Source of the DNA: Lates calcarifer
Lineage: Eukaryota > Chordata > Actinopteri > Centropomidae
Length of the DNA stretch: 64,000 nucleotides
NCBI RefSeq assembly: GCF_001640805.2
Contig: NC_066850.1
Span: 153,589-217,588, forward strand
Direction: 5' to 3'
The notes beneath the pieces were generated by a model. The model ran no database searches, was not told the origin of the DNA, and saw only the letters and a program-made list of their open reading frames with translations. The position numbers were made by a program, and so were the translations under genes. Within the stretch, counting starts at the first letter, position 1; each line of letters opens with the position of its first letter. This document shows, piece by piece, positions 21,466-36,400 of the stretch.

Positions 21466-24400
21466 CTGAAACAGACAATAGCCGATCAATACATCACAAT
21501 CGATCAACTGATCGATGAATCTTCACCATCCTCTTCCTCGCTCACCCTTCATCCTGTAGCAGAACGTGTCCCAGGTCTCGCTCAGGTTCTTGCGGACTCC
21601 GTAGTCCACGATGCCGACGTGTCCGAAGCCACAATTGGGGTTGGAGTAGGTGGTGGGGTACGCCACTCGGGCCTGGTCCAACCAGCCGGCGGCGCACATG
21701 TTCATCCCGCCCTGCAGAGACACCACGAGCCGCAGCTTTAACCACAGACCCCCTCCCCTCCAACAGCTGTGTCTGTGATGTGTTCACTGACCTGCTGAGC
21801 GTAGGACAGCTGAGTGTAGGTGGCCAGGCTGCCTCCCTCTGCAGTGCAGGCCTGCTGAGCTGCGGTGAAGTTCAGTTTGTACTGACCTTTATCTGAGCGG
21901 TAGTGAAACACACCAAGCGTCGCATCTGCACTCAAACACAACACAACAACATGAACACAAACAGCAACACGAGTTCACACCGAGACTCGTTTAAACTGTT
22001 GAAGTAGTTGTTGTTGTAAATAAAGTTGTTTACTCTAAGTCTTAAAGGGCCGGCGTCTGATTTACCTTCAAAGTGCAGGTCTGTACATTTGGCGTCCTGA
22101 TGACATCGCCCGTTGTCTTGGAGACAGCGGCTGATCAGCAGCTGTTTGACCTCACAGGTGAGTCCGTCTCCGACGTAGTTGTCTTTACAGGTGCACTTCT
22201 TCTTCCCCTGTTCACAGAGAAACGTCGTCACCACGGCTCAGATGTGTCTGAACCTGAGGAGGAGTAAAACTCACCGGAGCCGTCATGGTGCAGGTGGCGT
22301 GTTCATGGCAGCCTCCGTTGTCCCCAGAGATGCAGGGGTCAATGGGCTGACAGGTGAAGCCATCTCCAGAGTGACCTTTAGGACAGGTGCAGCTCACCTT
22401 CTCTCCTTTCTGAGAACATTTGGCTCCTTTGGCACAGCCGCCGTTCCAGACCTGACACATGTCTACAACTGAACACAGAGAAACACCTGATCAGAGGAAA
22501 CATGACGACCTGAGCAGGTGGATCAGGTGATCACTCTGTGATCAGCTCGTGGTGTCAGTGGAACACTGTAATACTGAAGGTAAAACATCATTTCTTTGTG
22601 TTCACAGTGTATTTACCTGTACAGGTGAACCCATCTCCTTCATAAAATGGCCGACAGACGCAGGTGTTGTTTTCCTTACAAACAGCCTTTGGAGAACAGG
22701 GCGGAGAACACCTCAAGACTTCAGCTGCAGGAGACAGACTCGGTCAGAGATCAGGGGTTTATGAGTGGCGGTCAGCCACCAGGGGGCGACCCTCTCCTGT
22801 CAGCCATCTTTGTTTACAGAGAGAGAACAGAGGATCTGAGAGTGTGATGTTTAATAAACGGTGAACTCACTCTGCTCCGCGTCACATCGCTCTCCAGTCC
22901 ATCCTGCCTCACACAGACACGCCCCCGTACCTCTGCGTCCATCGTCACATGACCCGTGTTCTGAGCAGTTACAGGCTGAAACATGTTAAACACAGACAGT
23001 CAGAGGAACCTGCAGGATCAGGACTCACACAGGAAACCACGTGACACCTGCTCACCTTTACAGGTTGAACCGTAAAACCTGTCGCTGCACCGCTCGCAGG
23101 CCACGCCCCCGAAACCGGCGTCACAGGTACATGTTCCGTTACCAAGGTGACCGTCGTCACATTTACCACGGTTACTGCAGGGAGAGCCCACGCCGCCAGG
23201 ACACACTGAGAACCAATCATGATGAGCTCATTAATATATTCATGATGTCAGAAGGAAAAATGGAGACCTCTTTGTGCCAAAACAAACGAAATGAAAAGTT
23301 AGGAATAATAAAAATAAAAATATTTATAGTAAAAATCAGAACATTTTAGTTGACTGATGAAATATTCAGTAAAAATCTCAATGGTTTGACTTGTCAAAAT
23401 TATAAATCAAAAAAATAATTTATGTTAAACTGATTAGAATACGTTGAACAGCTGCTGAATGTCGTGGTAAATCCCTCTGAAATATTTTATATGTCGTCGA
23501 CGGGGTCGTCTCACCCAGACAGTCTCGTCCGTGGTAACCATGGCAACACTTTGGCTGCCAGAAGTTGACGGTGCAGATGCTGCGACAGCCCGAGTTTTTA
23601 GTGACAAACATGGTGGGAAGGTCGCACTTCTGAATCTCCTGAACACAGAACAACACGTCAGATATTTACTGATCAATCCACCCTGACAGAGATGGTTGAT
23701 TTATATACGTGTTGATGATGATGATGATGAAGATCAGACCTTTAGTTTGGATCCTCTGGGACAGCGAGAAGCTGAGGAGATGCACAGTCCACAACTCATC
23801 TACCACAGAAGAAGAAAAACAACATGCAGACCTTTAACGTCCTGGATGCTATCAGAGGCTGATGGCTAATGTTAGCTGTGAGTAATTCTAGTTTGGTTTG
23901 TTTTACAGTGAAACGTCAGTGAAGCGAGGATTCACCTGGAGATCAAAGGTCGTCTGTTCATCGCAGCGTCCTCCGAGGCTGGGCGGAGTCAACAGGCAGT
24001 CGATGCCATAGGCGATCCCGCCGTTAAAGACGAGGTGTCTCTGAACGATCCGACACTTCTCGTCATTCACAAAGATTTCTCCCTGTTCAGAAACAAACGT
24101 TAAATCAGACCCAATGTCACCTGTTTGATCTCTGCCGCCGTCATACTCACGATATCGTCCATTCCTCCACAGGTGAAGGAGAGCGGCGAACCCTGCAGAG
24201 TCCGACCTGAGTCCAAGTGGATCAGACCTTCAGCGTAAATCTGAGTTAGAGAAAAACAGAGAATCTCATCAGTCAGGAGTCCTTCTGTTCAGACGTTTGG
24301 TGAGAAGATTAAATGTTGGTTTCAGTTCTCCACCTTCTGTGCCTGCAGGATGTGGTACTTCAGGTACTCTACCAGCTGAGGTCGGTTGTGTTGATGGAAC

Positions 24401-27400
24401 AGGAAGTCCTTCTGCTCCTGCGGCAGAGACGCCATGATGGCATCTGAGGGCAGGAAGATGGTCACAGGCTGATACATCCCATCGTTCACCAGGTCCATCA
24501 CACCTGTGTCCTGAAATGCAGGTAAACCTCTGTCAGCATGAGACTGAAGCCTGAGAGAGGAGGAGGAAACACGACGAGTCAAAGAGTTTAAACATCTCAC
24601 CTGGAGCAGTTTGTAAAAGGTTTTATAGCCGTGACGTTCAGCCACGTCGGTCAGGTTCAGCTGTTCAGGAGAAAAACATCTGATCAGTGGATTCACAGGA
24701 AATAAACTGAAACGATGAACTGATCGACTATCCTGGACTGAACCAGCACTCTGAACACATCAATTCACTGATTAATGAGAAGCAGATCGACAGGTGAACT
24801 GACAGGAACGTCTGGACCCTTGATCAAGTCTGGAGGAAACAGGATCCTGTTAATCTCATGGAAGATCCCGTTGATGCTGACGTCGTGGCTGTATGTCACG
24901 TTCGCCTGGTTGATGAAGATGTTTCCCTGAAAATATCAACAGTCACAGTCTCAGTTTGTTGCCAACCAACAGGCTTCATTTCATCCCTGTTATCAGGAGG
25001 CTTTTATTGTGAAAATATCCAGGGTGCAGGTGACCCAGAGCCTGGTCACCTGGACAGAGCTGGTGGTCAGGACGAGTCCGGACAGCGACGTCAGGTTTCG
25101 GGGTTGGCTCAGGTCGACGGGCAGCAGAGTGTGACACATGACGATGTGGCTGCGCAGAATGGAGGCGAACTGCTCTTTACTTTTCTCCGACATCAACGAC
25201 TTCATCTAAAAAGACAAAAAATGAAATAAATCCTCAGCTTCACTCAGCAGCAAAATCTTTTCATTTCACATCAGAGACAGAATCATCAAGTTTTATACTC
25301 AAAACATTTAGTTTTTCTTTCACATCATTTATCATTCTTACAGTTCATCCTGAGGGAACATGAACATCTGAAGATGTTTCAGTCTGAACTCTCATCGTCG
25401 TCCAGAGACGAGACAAAGTCTGTTCAGAATCGAGTGAAGTTAAACTCGTTACCTTGTCTTTGTCGGCGCTGAAGGCGTCGCTGCTCGGAGCAAAGACGGT
25501 GAACGGGCCTCGACCTTTCAGAGAAATCTCCACCATCTGAAACCAGAGTTTAGTCATCGTTAACCTGTTCTCACCTGTTCTGACCTGCAGGGGGCAGCAG
25601 AGCGCAGTGTCATCACTCACCATCAGACCCAGGTAGAAGTCTCTGTGCTTCCTCGTCAGGATTTCCTGCAGAGAGTTGACCGTTAGCTTTGAGAGCCACA
25701 GACACTCGTTTTCTTCTGTTTTAGTGTCAACTCACCTTCCCCACGGTGCCTCTGCAGCTCAGACCGTCTCCGATGAAGCTGTTGGCGCACGTGCAGGTAC
25801 GAACACCTGGACTGGTCATATTACACACGGCGAACTGGTGGCAGCCTCCATTTTTCTGGAAACATCAGGATAAAGATACGAGAGTGTTAAGACTGAGAAC
25901 AGACCTGAGGCTCAAGCTCAATTAAAAAGGTTTGTTACTCGTTTCAGATCACAGCTCGGTGGAGACCCCTGCTGGTCAAAGTTAGGGACTGCATTGTGTC
26001 ACACAACACACATCTGAAGCAACTCACCTGTGTGTCAGGTGAACACTGCACTCTGTTTTGGAATATACTGGGACTGTGAACTCACTGTAAATAGATCATT
26101 ATGCTGTTTATCTTTTTCAAGACTTTCTCACTTTTTAGATTTTCAGACTTCTATTCCTCACACATTTTGATATTTTTTATTATTTTTGTCATTACCTATC
26201 CTTTGTAAATGAGTAAAACTCATGATCAGAGGAGGTAAATAAATGTACACTGGCATCAGGGAAACGCCAGGTCAGTTGTCCTGGGCCCAAAGGTCCTGCT
26301 AATGTTTAAATAAAAGCTTATTATTTTATCTTCCCTCATTTCCTTGACATAATTGTTGAAAATTATTTTACTTTCTCCCCCATGAAGCAAAAAATGGTTT
26401 GGTTGAACCAGGCACAGACTTTTCAACAAGACAAACTCACCTTTCGACACAAGTTGATCATCTGACAGCTCTGTCCATCACCGGAATAACCGTCACTGCA
26501 GGAACAGGAAGTCTGCAGAGTCGGAGGAAATGACATTGCATAGTAAACGTGGTGCAGTGAATGCCTCACCGTCTGCAGACAGTCAAATTAAAACCAGTTT
26601 TTACTTTGTTCGGTCCGACGTGAACGCAGTCTGCGTTGACATGACAGCCTCCGTTTCCCTCCAGACACGGATTTATCTCTGAGGGAGAAACACAAAACTC
26701 CTGCAGCACTCGAACGCACCATGCCGACAAAGAGATTCATACTGATACACAAACTGAGAAACGTTTTTCACCCACCGACACAAATGAGTCCGTCTCCGGA
26801 GTATCCGCTGTTACAGACACAGTCTCTGCGTCCAGGTCGAGTCCTTTTACAGACGGCGTACAGACTGCAGCCGCCATTATCCACCGCACACGCGTCCTTC
26901 GCTGCAGTCGACACCATCATCACCATAATCATCATTCACTGAACCAAGCTCAGGAAAATAAACAGTGTGTGAGTTTGTTGAGATGAGTGGAGGCTGAGTT
27001 CAGGTGAGACTGATTCACCTGGTGCTCTTTACCTTGACAGACGGTTCCGTTTCCTTCAAATCCTGCAGCACAGAGACACTGAGGTCCGGACGGTCCGATC
27101 ACACAGCTGTCAGACAGGAAGAGAATGTAAAACCAGCAGCAGCCTGCAGGGGGCGCGGCAGCAGACTGATCAGGTGTGTAACTTACTTTGCGCTGGTGTG
27201 ACATTTGACTGAGCCGCACAGTTCATCAGCTTTAGACTCAATCTCTGGAAAACACATGTAAAACACACTCAGTATTTAGCTTCATTAATAAGAGACAAAC
27301 TTCTCAGATTAAAGTCGTAAATCTACAAGAGAAAAAATGTTTACAGTTTTTGTTAAAACTGTTTATATGTAACACTGCTACTCTGAACAAAACTGAGAAA

Positions 27401-30400
27401 AAATACATTTTTAAGTTTTTAAAAACTTAAAGATAGATAAGGTTTTTTCCACAATGTCCCCTCCCGGGCTCTGTGGCATTGGTCTTTTATTTTCTTACTC
27501 TCGTCACAGAGGACTCCTCTCCAGCCGACGTCACACTCACACGTGCCGTCTCCTGCTGGTCCTTCGTTACAGCGGCCATTTTTACAGCCACAGTCTGAGG
27601 GAGAAACAGGTGAACTCAGACCTTACAGGGAAGGTAAATGTGTTTTATTCACAGTTTACTGTCAGGGGGATACTGACCCTGGTCGCAGTGGACTCCATAT
27701 TTCCCGCTCTGACAGGTCTCACAGGCCGTCCCATTGAACCCTCTGTTACACCGACACACTCCGGTCCCGTTGATCCCGTCCAAACACGCTCCATTACCAA
27801 AGCAGGGACGACCCTGCAGACCGGGACATGGCTCGCAGCGCTCCCCGAAAAACCCTCCACAACACCTGCGCACCTGCAAACAGCAACACCTTTAACACTG
27901 CAAGGGAACATGGCGTTTCCGTCCTCAACGTGTTTCATCTCTGAGAGCAGATGAGACGTACAATGTTCTTCTGAAGGCAGGTGGCTCTGCAGCCGAGGGT
28001 CAGCAGACGCTCCTCCTCAAACACCCGAGTGAACATACACTTCCTGGTCCTGGCTGATCTCTGCAGACAGCAGCAGGTCAAAGGTCATCTGTTTGTTTTC
28101 AACTCAATCCTGCATCAATAATCACTAATCACTGTAAAGGGTCAGTTCACACAAACTACAACAGTTGTTTCTTTCTGCCCAGATTCACAAGTTTTAGGTG
28201 GAAATGATTAATTTAAAATATTTATATCTTGCATTTTATACAGGTGTTCAGTAAAATACATTGTCTCAAATAAACAAATTTGAAAAATCTAATAACGTTC
28301 TATGTTTGTGTTTTGTTTCCTGTGCAGAAACTAAACATTAAATCCAACCTATCAGCAGTTCTTCACATGAGCAGACTGCTCCCTTTATACCCAAGTAAAT
28401 ATTCATTAATCACTGAAATTAATTTTACACTTTTTGTGTTTCTATTTTAATGTAGTCTCTTTCACAAGAACCACATTTTTCAATTATCAAATCTTTCCAG
28501 GAACTTTCAGATTTTAGGAAATACTAGTCTAATTTTAGTTGAATACAAAATCACATCATCTGCAAACAAACTGATTTTACACTTTTCTTTTTGTGGATTT
28601 GTTCGACTTCTTTCTTCTTTAAATCCAGATTTTTCAAGTGAAGATTCTGCTGTTTGATTTCGAACATTAATGTTTGCTTGTCAGTTGAGTTTCATCTTAC
28701 GTCTGGGACGGTGTCATTAGGACAGATTTTGCCTTGTGGGAACAAACAGTCGACACACGTTCCCTGTGGAAAACAAAGAGAACCCTGTTAATATTCATCA
28801 GAGGTTCCATTTGAGTTTGTTGGTCTCTGCTGTGATTTGACAACAGTACCGGGACTTTCTGGTACGTTGCTTCGTCGCAGCGGTTCCTGTTGATCTGTAG
28901 AACAGCCGACAGACCATGGATCACTCCTTTACCGCTCAGGATGTTGGAGGAGTTTATCTGAGCGTCGTTCACAAACAGCTGAAGCAGAGAAAACAGGATT
29001 ATTTTAGTTCAGATGATGATGAGATCAGATACATCAATGGTTTCAGATTTGAACCTTTCCGTCTCGGGGGAAGATGCCGAGCTGGAAGGAGAATCCGAGC
29101 AGCGTCTGTTTGTATCCACCGGGCTGCAGGTCAGTCTTTAACAGACGCTCTGCTGCCACCACATGGTAACGAGTCGTATTCACATCCTGTCAACAGAAAC
29201 AAAACCACCTGAGCCTTTTCTACACATTTCTACAACAGTTAAGGTCTGATATTTAACAGATGGATGCATTTATGGACGACTAGAAAAGTTCTCTTCTGAT
29301 ACTTTCAGCAGTTTTTCTGTGACAGATTTGGGTAGGGACTTAATTTAAAAACTGTCCTGCTGCAATCTGTTCTTGCCTTTACAACAAGCCTTCATTTGTG
29401 ATTCTAATCCTTCTAAGGAGTTTGTAATCAATCATGGAAACTGGTGTTTTTTTTGTATTTTTTTTGATGATCTGAGTCTAACTCCACATACCAGGGCAGT
29501 AGCAGCCATTTTCTTCAGGTAATCGTTGATGGCAGCGTCTGTCGGCGCGAAGATGGTGAATTCATCGGCGTGTTCGATCTCGTCTGTCAGGTTGTAATCC
29601 TGAACAACAAATACAAACTGTAAACAGCAGATATTCCTCTGGAGTTGAAGCTGAACGGTGCTATGTCTGTTTATGCGTTCGTACGATGAGATATGATCTG
29701 AAGAGCGAGAACTCGGGTCTCAGAGCGAGCGTCGCCAGCAGCCCTTCGCTCAGCTTCCTGTCAGGAACCAACACCTGAGGATGGAAACAGTTGGAGAGTC
29801 AGTCTACGGCGTCAGAGCTTCATCAACATCGTTCACTCTGGGAGCTCTATACCTTATCGATGATGTGGATCAGCCCGTTGGTCGCAGCGATGTTGGATGT
29901 GGTGATGGTGGCTCCACCCACGACTGTGACCTGAGAGAACCAACCACAAAGGATTCATATAGGAGACGTGTCTGGGGTTCAGATGAAGGTTCTACATGTA
30001 GTAGTCAGAGGTCAGAGGTCAGAGCAGGTTTAACCTGGTTTTACTGACAGAGATGATAGAAACCAGCTCCTCTGTGGACTCACCTCATTGGCTGTTGAAA
30101 CAGGAAATGTTGTCTTGAGAAGTGAAGTGACAGAGGAAGCAGAGCTCAGGCTGGATAACGGAAAGTTACCAGGGATCATGTGATTCCTGTCAGAGGTGAG
30201 ATATGTTAAAAAACAACTGGAAACAGAGCTGAGTTTTAGTCTGTTAACATTCAGGACATTTCGATCATGAGGTCTTAAAATCAAACAGAGCTGAAACCTG
30301 ATGAGACTCGGCAGGTTTCCCTTCGTGGTCCAGAAGTTTCTGTCATCCAGAGACATTTTTGTGACAGCGTCTGAAGATGGAACCAGGAGGGTGAGGTTCT

Positions 30401-33400
30401 GATCCGACAGAGACCAGGACAGACCGGAGTCCTGACAGAGGACGGCATAGAGATAGAAACATAGGTTCAGGCAGTGTGTTTTATATACAGATTTAAAATG
30501 TATACCATTCTTCAGGTTCTGTTCTGGTTCCTGAACCGTTCAGAGCTTTTCAGCCAAAATAAGCTGGTTGTGACCCAAAGAGTCGGTTCAGGAGTCTGGA
30601 TTCTCTGCTCTGACCAGACCTTTACTCTCTGAGTCTGTTGGTGAAACTCACCATCGTCCATTTGAAGAAGTCGGAGGCTTCAGGCAGAGCCATCAGCTCC
30701 TGAAACCATCAGATCATCAGACTCAGGTTTGGTGGTGAGGAGAACTTCTTGTTTAACATCTCGGTCATCACTCACCTGCTCCACCGAACCGAAACAGATC
30801 TGACCGTCTCCAACGTACCCTTCATCACAGACACAGCTCCACTGAGAGGACAGGAGCCGACAGCTGGCCTGAGCACAGGGACAGGAAGCTGAGACCTGAT
30901 CCGAGTCTGACCATCGATATCGATCAACATTATGATCAATAATCAATCTGTTTAAAGACTCAAAGACATGGAATCTATTTTATATGACAATGATTCTGTT
31001 CTAATGGTAACACATACAGATAAAACAGTGGTTGAGAACAAACTTCAGAATGTGAGAAGGCGACTGTCAGATAACAGATTATATCTACATCTGGAGAAAG
31101 CTAAGATAAATCCAGTCATTTGTGTTTATAGTCAGTTATAACTGCTAAAGACAATGTTAATGATCGTGGTTGCATTTTAAATAATCAGGTGAAAACATGT
31201 TTTTAATATCCCTCACTAAGATAAAGAATAAAATTTACAAGCAGAAAAGCTTCTTTTTGTTCCGCTCACTTCTTCAAACTCAGTTATTTTGATTATGCAG
31301 CCACCTCCTGGTCCACTAGAGAATTACAGCACCTCAAAGATATAATACAGACGTCTAGAATAAAGGGTTATATTAAAGGCCCATCATCAAACACATCTTC
31401 ATCCTGCACATTTTAAAAGCTAAACTGGTTGACGGTGGAAAAAAGAAAAATATTTATTAAGCTGGTGCAAAATATCTGATTAACTGTTTCTCATTGGTCA
31501 GAGTCGATCAGAGCTACTTTACAACAACAGGTAGATTCAGTAACTTCAAAGAGACATTTCTGTAGAGCAGCAGTGGAATAATCTGCACCCTGAAGGTGAA
31601 TGTCTGACAGAACTCATTTAAAACACAGAGACCAGACCACAGAACAGCAGAGTCACCTCCATTCATTATTTTAAGATTTGTGACCATTAAAACTGTGAAG
31701 CTTCTCACCACCTGCTGTTTGTTTTAATGAATGATTCACAGACGTGTTTGATAATCAGGTGATCAGAGAATAACTTCCTGGTTCATGAACATGTTTCCTA
31801 CTCACTAAGTAATGGCAGCCTCCGGTCACAGTGACACACTGATTAACAGGCTCACAGTCTCGTCCGTTCCCTTTGTATCCGGCCTTACAGCTGCAGTCGC
31901 TCTGTTCAACAAACAACACAACATCACACCTGCTACAGTTTGGTTCAGAGCCACCATGAAGTGAAGTCTGAATCTTTGACTGGACATCAGTCGTCGGTGC
32001 AGACCGACCAGTGGAGGTGGAGCTCACCTGTCCAGGTCCAACGTGGATGCAGGTGGCGTTGGGGTGACAGCCTCCTCTGTCAGGAGCCTCACAGTTGTTG
32101 ATTGGTCGACAGTCGTCTCCGTCCTCCCTCCACCCGCTCAGGCACTGACAGGTGTGAGTCCCTGCTCCTGTCTTTATACATTTGGCCTGCAGAGGGCGCC
32201 ACAGTCAGACACCGACACACAGACACATCACACTACAGGAAGTCTTATCATGTGACTCACGTTCACACTGCAGCCGCCTCGCACAGGTGGAGCACAGGGG
32301 TCAGACTCCACACAGGTGATCCCGTCGCCTTGGTAACCAGGTTTACACACACACCTACACACATGCACACTGATTCACTGAGTTCCTGTCTGTGGTCTGA
32401 TCACTCCTTCAAGATAAAAGCATGACCCTGCAGTGACAGGTTCACCTGTGACAGGTGAGCTCACCTTGGCATCCCCTGGCTGAAGTCACAGTCGGCGTGG
32501 GCGTGACAGAACTGCACCTGAGCACCGCACGCTGCCGTCCGTCGTTCGCAGAACCGACCGGTGAACCCGGTCAGACAGGAGTCCGGTTTACAGCGACCGT
32601 CGGAGTCCGGGCGGTTATCGCACTGACCGTGGACACAGGGACAGGCTGAGGACACACAGGTGAGGTTACGTCACTCTGACATCACACAGGTAGGTGTGAT
32701 GTCACACGGTCAGCTGACTCAGACTTACTGGTGTCACAGTTTGGTCCATGTTTGTTGGAGGAGGAGCAGAACTGACAGCGAGAGCCTCTGAAGTTCAGAT
32801 CACAAGTGCACGACCCGTTTCCCTGGATACCCTCCATACACTGTAAAAATACACTTCATACACTGTAAAAAATACAACTCCACACACTGTAAAAAATACA
32901 CTTCATATACTGTAAAAAACACTTCAAACACTGTAAATATACACTTAATACACTATAAAAAATACCCTCCATACACTGTAAAAATACACTTCAAACACTG
33001 TAAATATACACTTAATACACTGTAAAAAAAATACCCTCCATACACCGTAAAAATAGTCAAAACACCCCCACTTCCATAATAATGCATTTTGTTAAATTTT
33101 TTTCAAGTGAAATAATCCCAGTTGTGTTTTGTTATGTTTTGTTGAGGACTTGTTGATGTTGTGTTGTGTTGTGTTGTGTTGTGTTGCTGATTCCGACCTG
33201 ACCGTGTCCTGAACAGGGACTCTGGTATCCTCCTGGACAGGGGGCACAGTCTGGACCATAGAAACCTTTACAACACGCTGGAGTCTGAACACAAACAGGT
33301 TCATACACTTCAGTCATTTTACATTTCATCATGTTTTTACTGAGGAGCTCAGACACAGAGCAGCTCTGTCATCAGTCATTTTCAGTTAAAAGATAATCTG

Positions 33401-36400
33401 ATCTGAGAATGAATTCAGGACGTTTAGAAACATCTGAGTCACGTTTCTGTACCGTTATGGTGACATTGCAGAGTGGGGAGCAACCGGTTACTGGGATACT
33501 AACGACCGGACGGCCGATGGAAACAGAGTAAACACATCCATAGATGGAGGAGCCCTGAGGAGACATCATCAAACACTGAGACACCAGTCTGATTCATGGA
33601 GTAAAACCTGAGCAGACTGAGACGTCTTACTGTGTAAACTCCTGACGAACACCGGGACACTGGGACCATTGAGCAGCTCACACATGCGCCCTGAAAAATA
33701 ACAGAGGGCCTTAAACATCTCACCAACACTGGGAGGTTTTACTCTGCACACAGACTGAACTGCTCTTTAGAAGAAACATGGCGTCTCCTGAACGTCACCT
33801 TGACGTTCTTGGTCTCGGTGACGTCACACCTGTGGGGCAGCACGGGTTCGATGGAGGGCGGAGTCAAAACGCCGTCAACGGACGTACAGGCGTCCGTTCT
33901 TAGCCTCCACAGCCGCCTCGAGCACCACCGCTCCGTTCACCAGGATCTGACCCTGACACACAAACATCCAGACAGTGAACACACCACGGAGGACAGACTG
34001 CATTATGGGTAATTATACTGAGTTATAGGTGTAGTGGGATTTATCACTACACTGATACTGATACGACTCTGTAGAAGTAATCGAGTACAAGTCCTGTCTT
34101 TAACATAGCAACAGATGAGAACCATAAAGACTGAAGCGTTAACCTCACTCACGTTTTCCTGTCACGTTAATCGTCAGAACCTGATTGGCCATTGTCACGA
34201 GTCTGGGACTAGATACGGCGTTGTAGACCTCCAACTACAACAGAGGAAGAATCATCATTATCGTCATCATCAGATCAGACCAATCAGAACACAGAGTCAG
34301 ACTCACTGAGGTGGATGAGACGATGTGGTTCCTCAGAAACTCCACCAGCTTGTTGTGACCCTGACGATTTACAAGAGAGAAAGTTAGTGAACCTGGACAT
34401 GGACCAGGTCTCAGACTCGGACCTGTGGTCCACCTCAGGTCAGGGTCCACAGGTGGATGACAGGAGTCTCACCTCAGAGCTGCTGAGGAACGTCAGGTGT
34501 CCTTCGGTCATCGCATCGAAAGCTGAGGTGGTCGGAGCAAAGACGGTGATCGGACCGGGGAGGTCCAGGACTGAGGACAGGTCAGTTTTCTGAAGAGAGG
34601 TGACATGTCAGTGAACTTTACCTGCAGTTACACCTGTACCTGAACTCACCACAAACCAGAGCTTTGAACTACAACCACCTGTAGATCCAGATCCAGATCC
34701 AGATCCTGAACCTGGTCAGTTTAACAACCATCGACTGAACCCTGACAGTAACGACCCCTGTCCACAACCGGTACTGTTGTCAGGACCTGGTCTTGTCAAG
34801 CTTTATCAGTTACCTGGTCTCATGAGGTTTTATCAGGACCTGGTTTGGGTACAGATTTCTCAGGCTTACCTCTAGTAAAGACTTGAACTTGTCAAATTTC
34901 CCATAGTCAGAGACAATCTTCATCAGGTTTTCCTAAAACAAAAAACACGATCAATGAGTTGATCAGTTGATCAATCAATGAAAATCAATAACTGATCAGA
35001 TGTGGACCTTGGTGTCAGACTCCACAGTCGGGGAGACGCTGTCCATCAGTTTATTGATGATGTGGATCATCCCGTTGGAGGCAACCACGTCTGGTTGGAC
35101 AATCATTCCTTTCTTCCTGCTGCCGTGGATACGGATTGTCGTGTATGCGTCCTGGAAGAGAAACAACCAGGTGACCTGAAACCACCTGACTCCACCTGAC
35201 TGAGACTTTTATTCTGAAACACACATTATTACTTTATGAATACAGTTCTGCAGGGATGACATATTAATACGTCTGTATAATTATGTGATAACGTCCCCGA
35301 CAACCTCTGTAGTCTCATTTAGACACTCGTTAGCAACCGCCTTTTTTAAGACACGTAAAAGCTTCAAACATCAGGAGTGGGGGATTTACTGACCCATTTT
35401 ATGTCGGAGAATAAAACCTGAAAATGTCTTGAGCTTGTGTTAAAACCACAGACCTTATTTCAGACATTTAACCAGAAACACACTGTCTCTGGGACGAGGG
35501 AACAGGAAGAGCTAACGTGCTAACATGCTAACTGACTTCCTGGTTTCAGGAGTTTCCTGTCTGTTGTTAGCTGATGTGTGATGATGTCTCTCTCACCCCT
35601 CCTGACGTGTCCGTCTCAGCTGATTTCCCCGTCAAAGTGTAAAAGGAGTCACTTTTCTTCAGAGTGTCAAATGGCATCACCCCAGCAACCAGGTGCATCT
35701 TACACAGGTATTTAACTTTGGAGGAGTCGGCGAGCAGAGTCCTCATCTGGTCAACAAACAGAAAAATAAACATCTGATGGGACCAGGACGATGACTAGAA
35801 TGGCTGCTGATCGATCAGTGGTTCTCACCGAAAGTCCTCTGAAGCCTCTATTGATCGGGACAAACACAGTGAAAGGACCCAGGTTCTGCAGAGACCACGA
35901 CAGAGAATCTGAAAACAGACAGGAGCAGAACATGAGAATTACTCTTCTCAAGCTTTTTATTAAAGAGTCAGATCCTTTTAGATTTTAACCAGAAATATCA
36001 CTATCACTACCAGTCTCCACTGACAAAAACTGAAAGTCACACAGTAACACTAACAGATGGAGGCAGTGGTATTCCAGCAGCTCCTGTGTTCTGCTCTGTA
36101 AAATCACTGTTTTTGTCAATGGAGTCTGGAATTGTGGCATGAAGTTGTTTCGTCCACGTACCAAACAGAGAGATGGCGTGGGTCAGCTGACCGCCCCACT
36201 GTCCTCCGACCTCTGTGTTCAGGTCTTTCAGACGCTGCATGATGTTCCCGTAGCAGACTTTACCGTTACCTAGGTAACCCTGGAGACAGGTACACCTGAG
36301 GGACAGAGGGACAGGTGACCTGTGTCAGACCTCTTCAACACTGTCACGTTAAAAACACCTGGAGATAAAGACCGGTACTGACTCAACTCGTCCTGGACCC

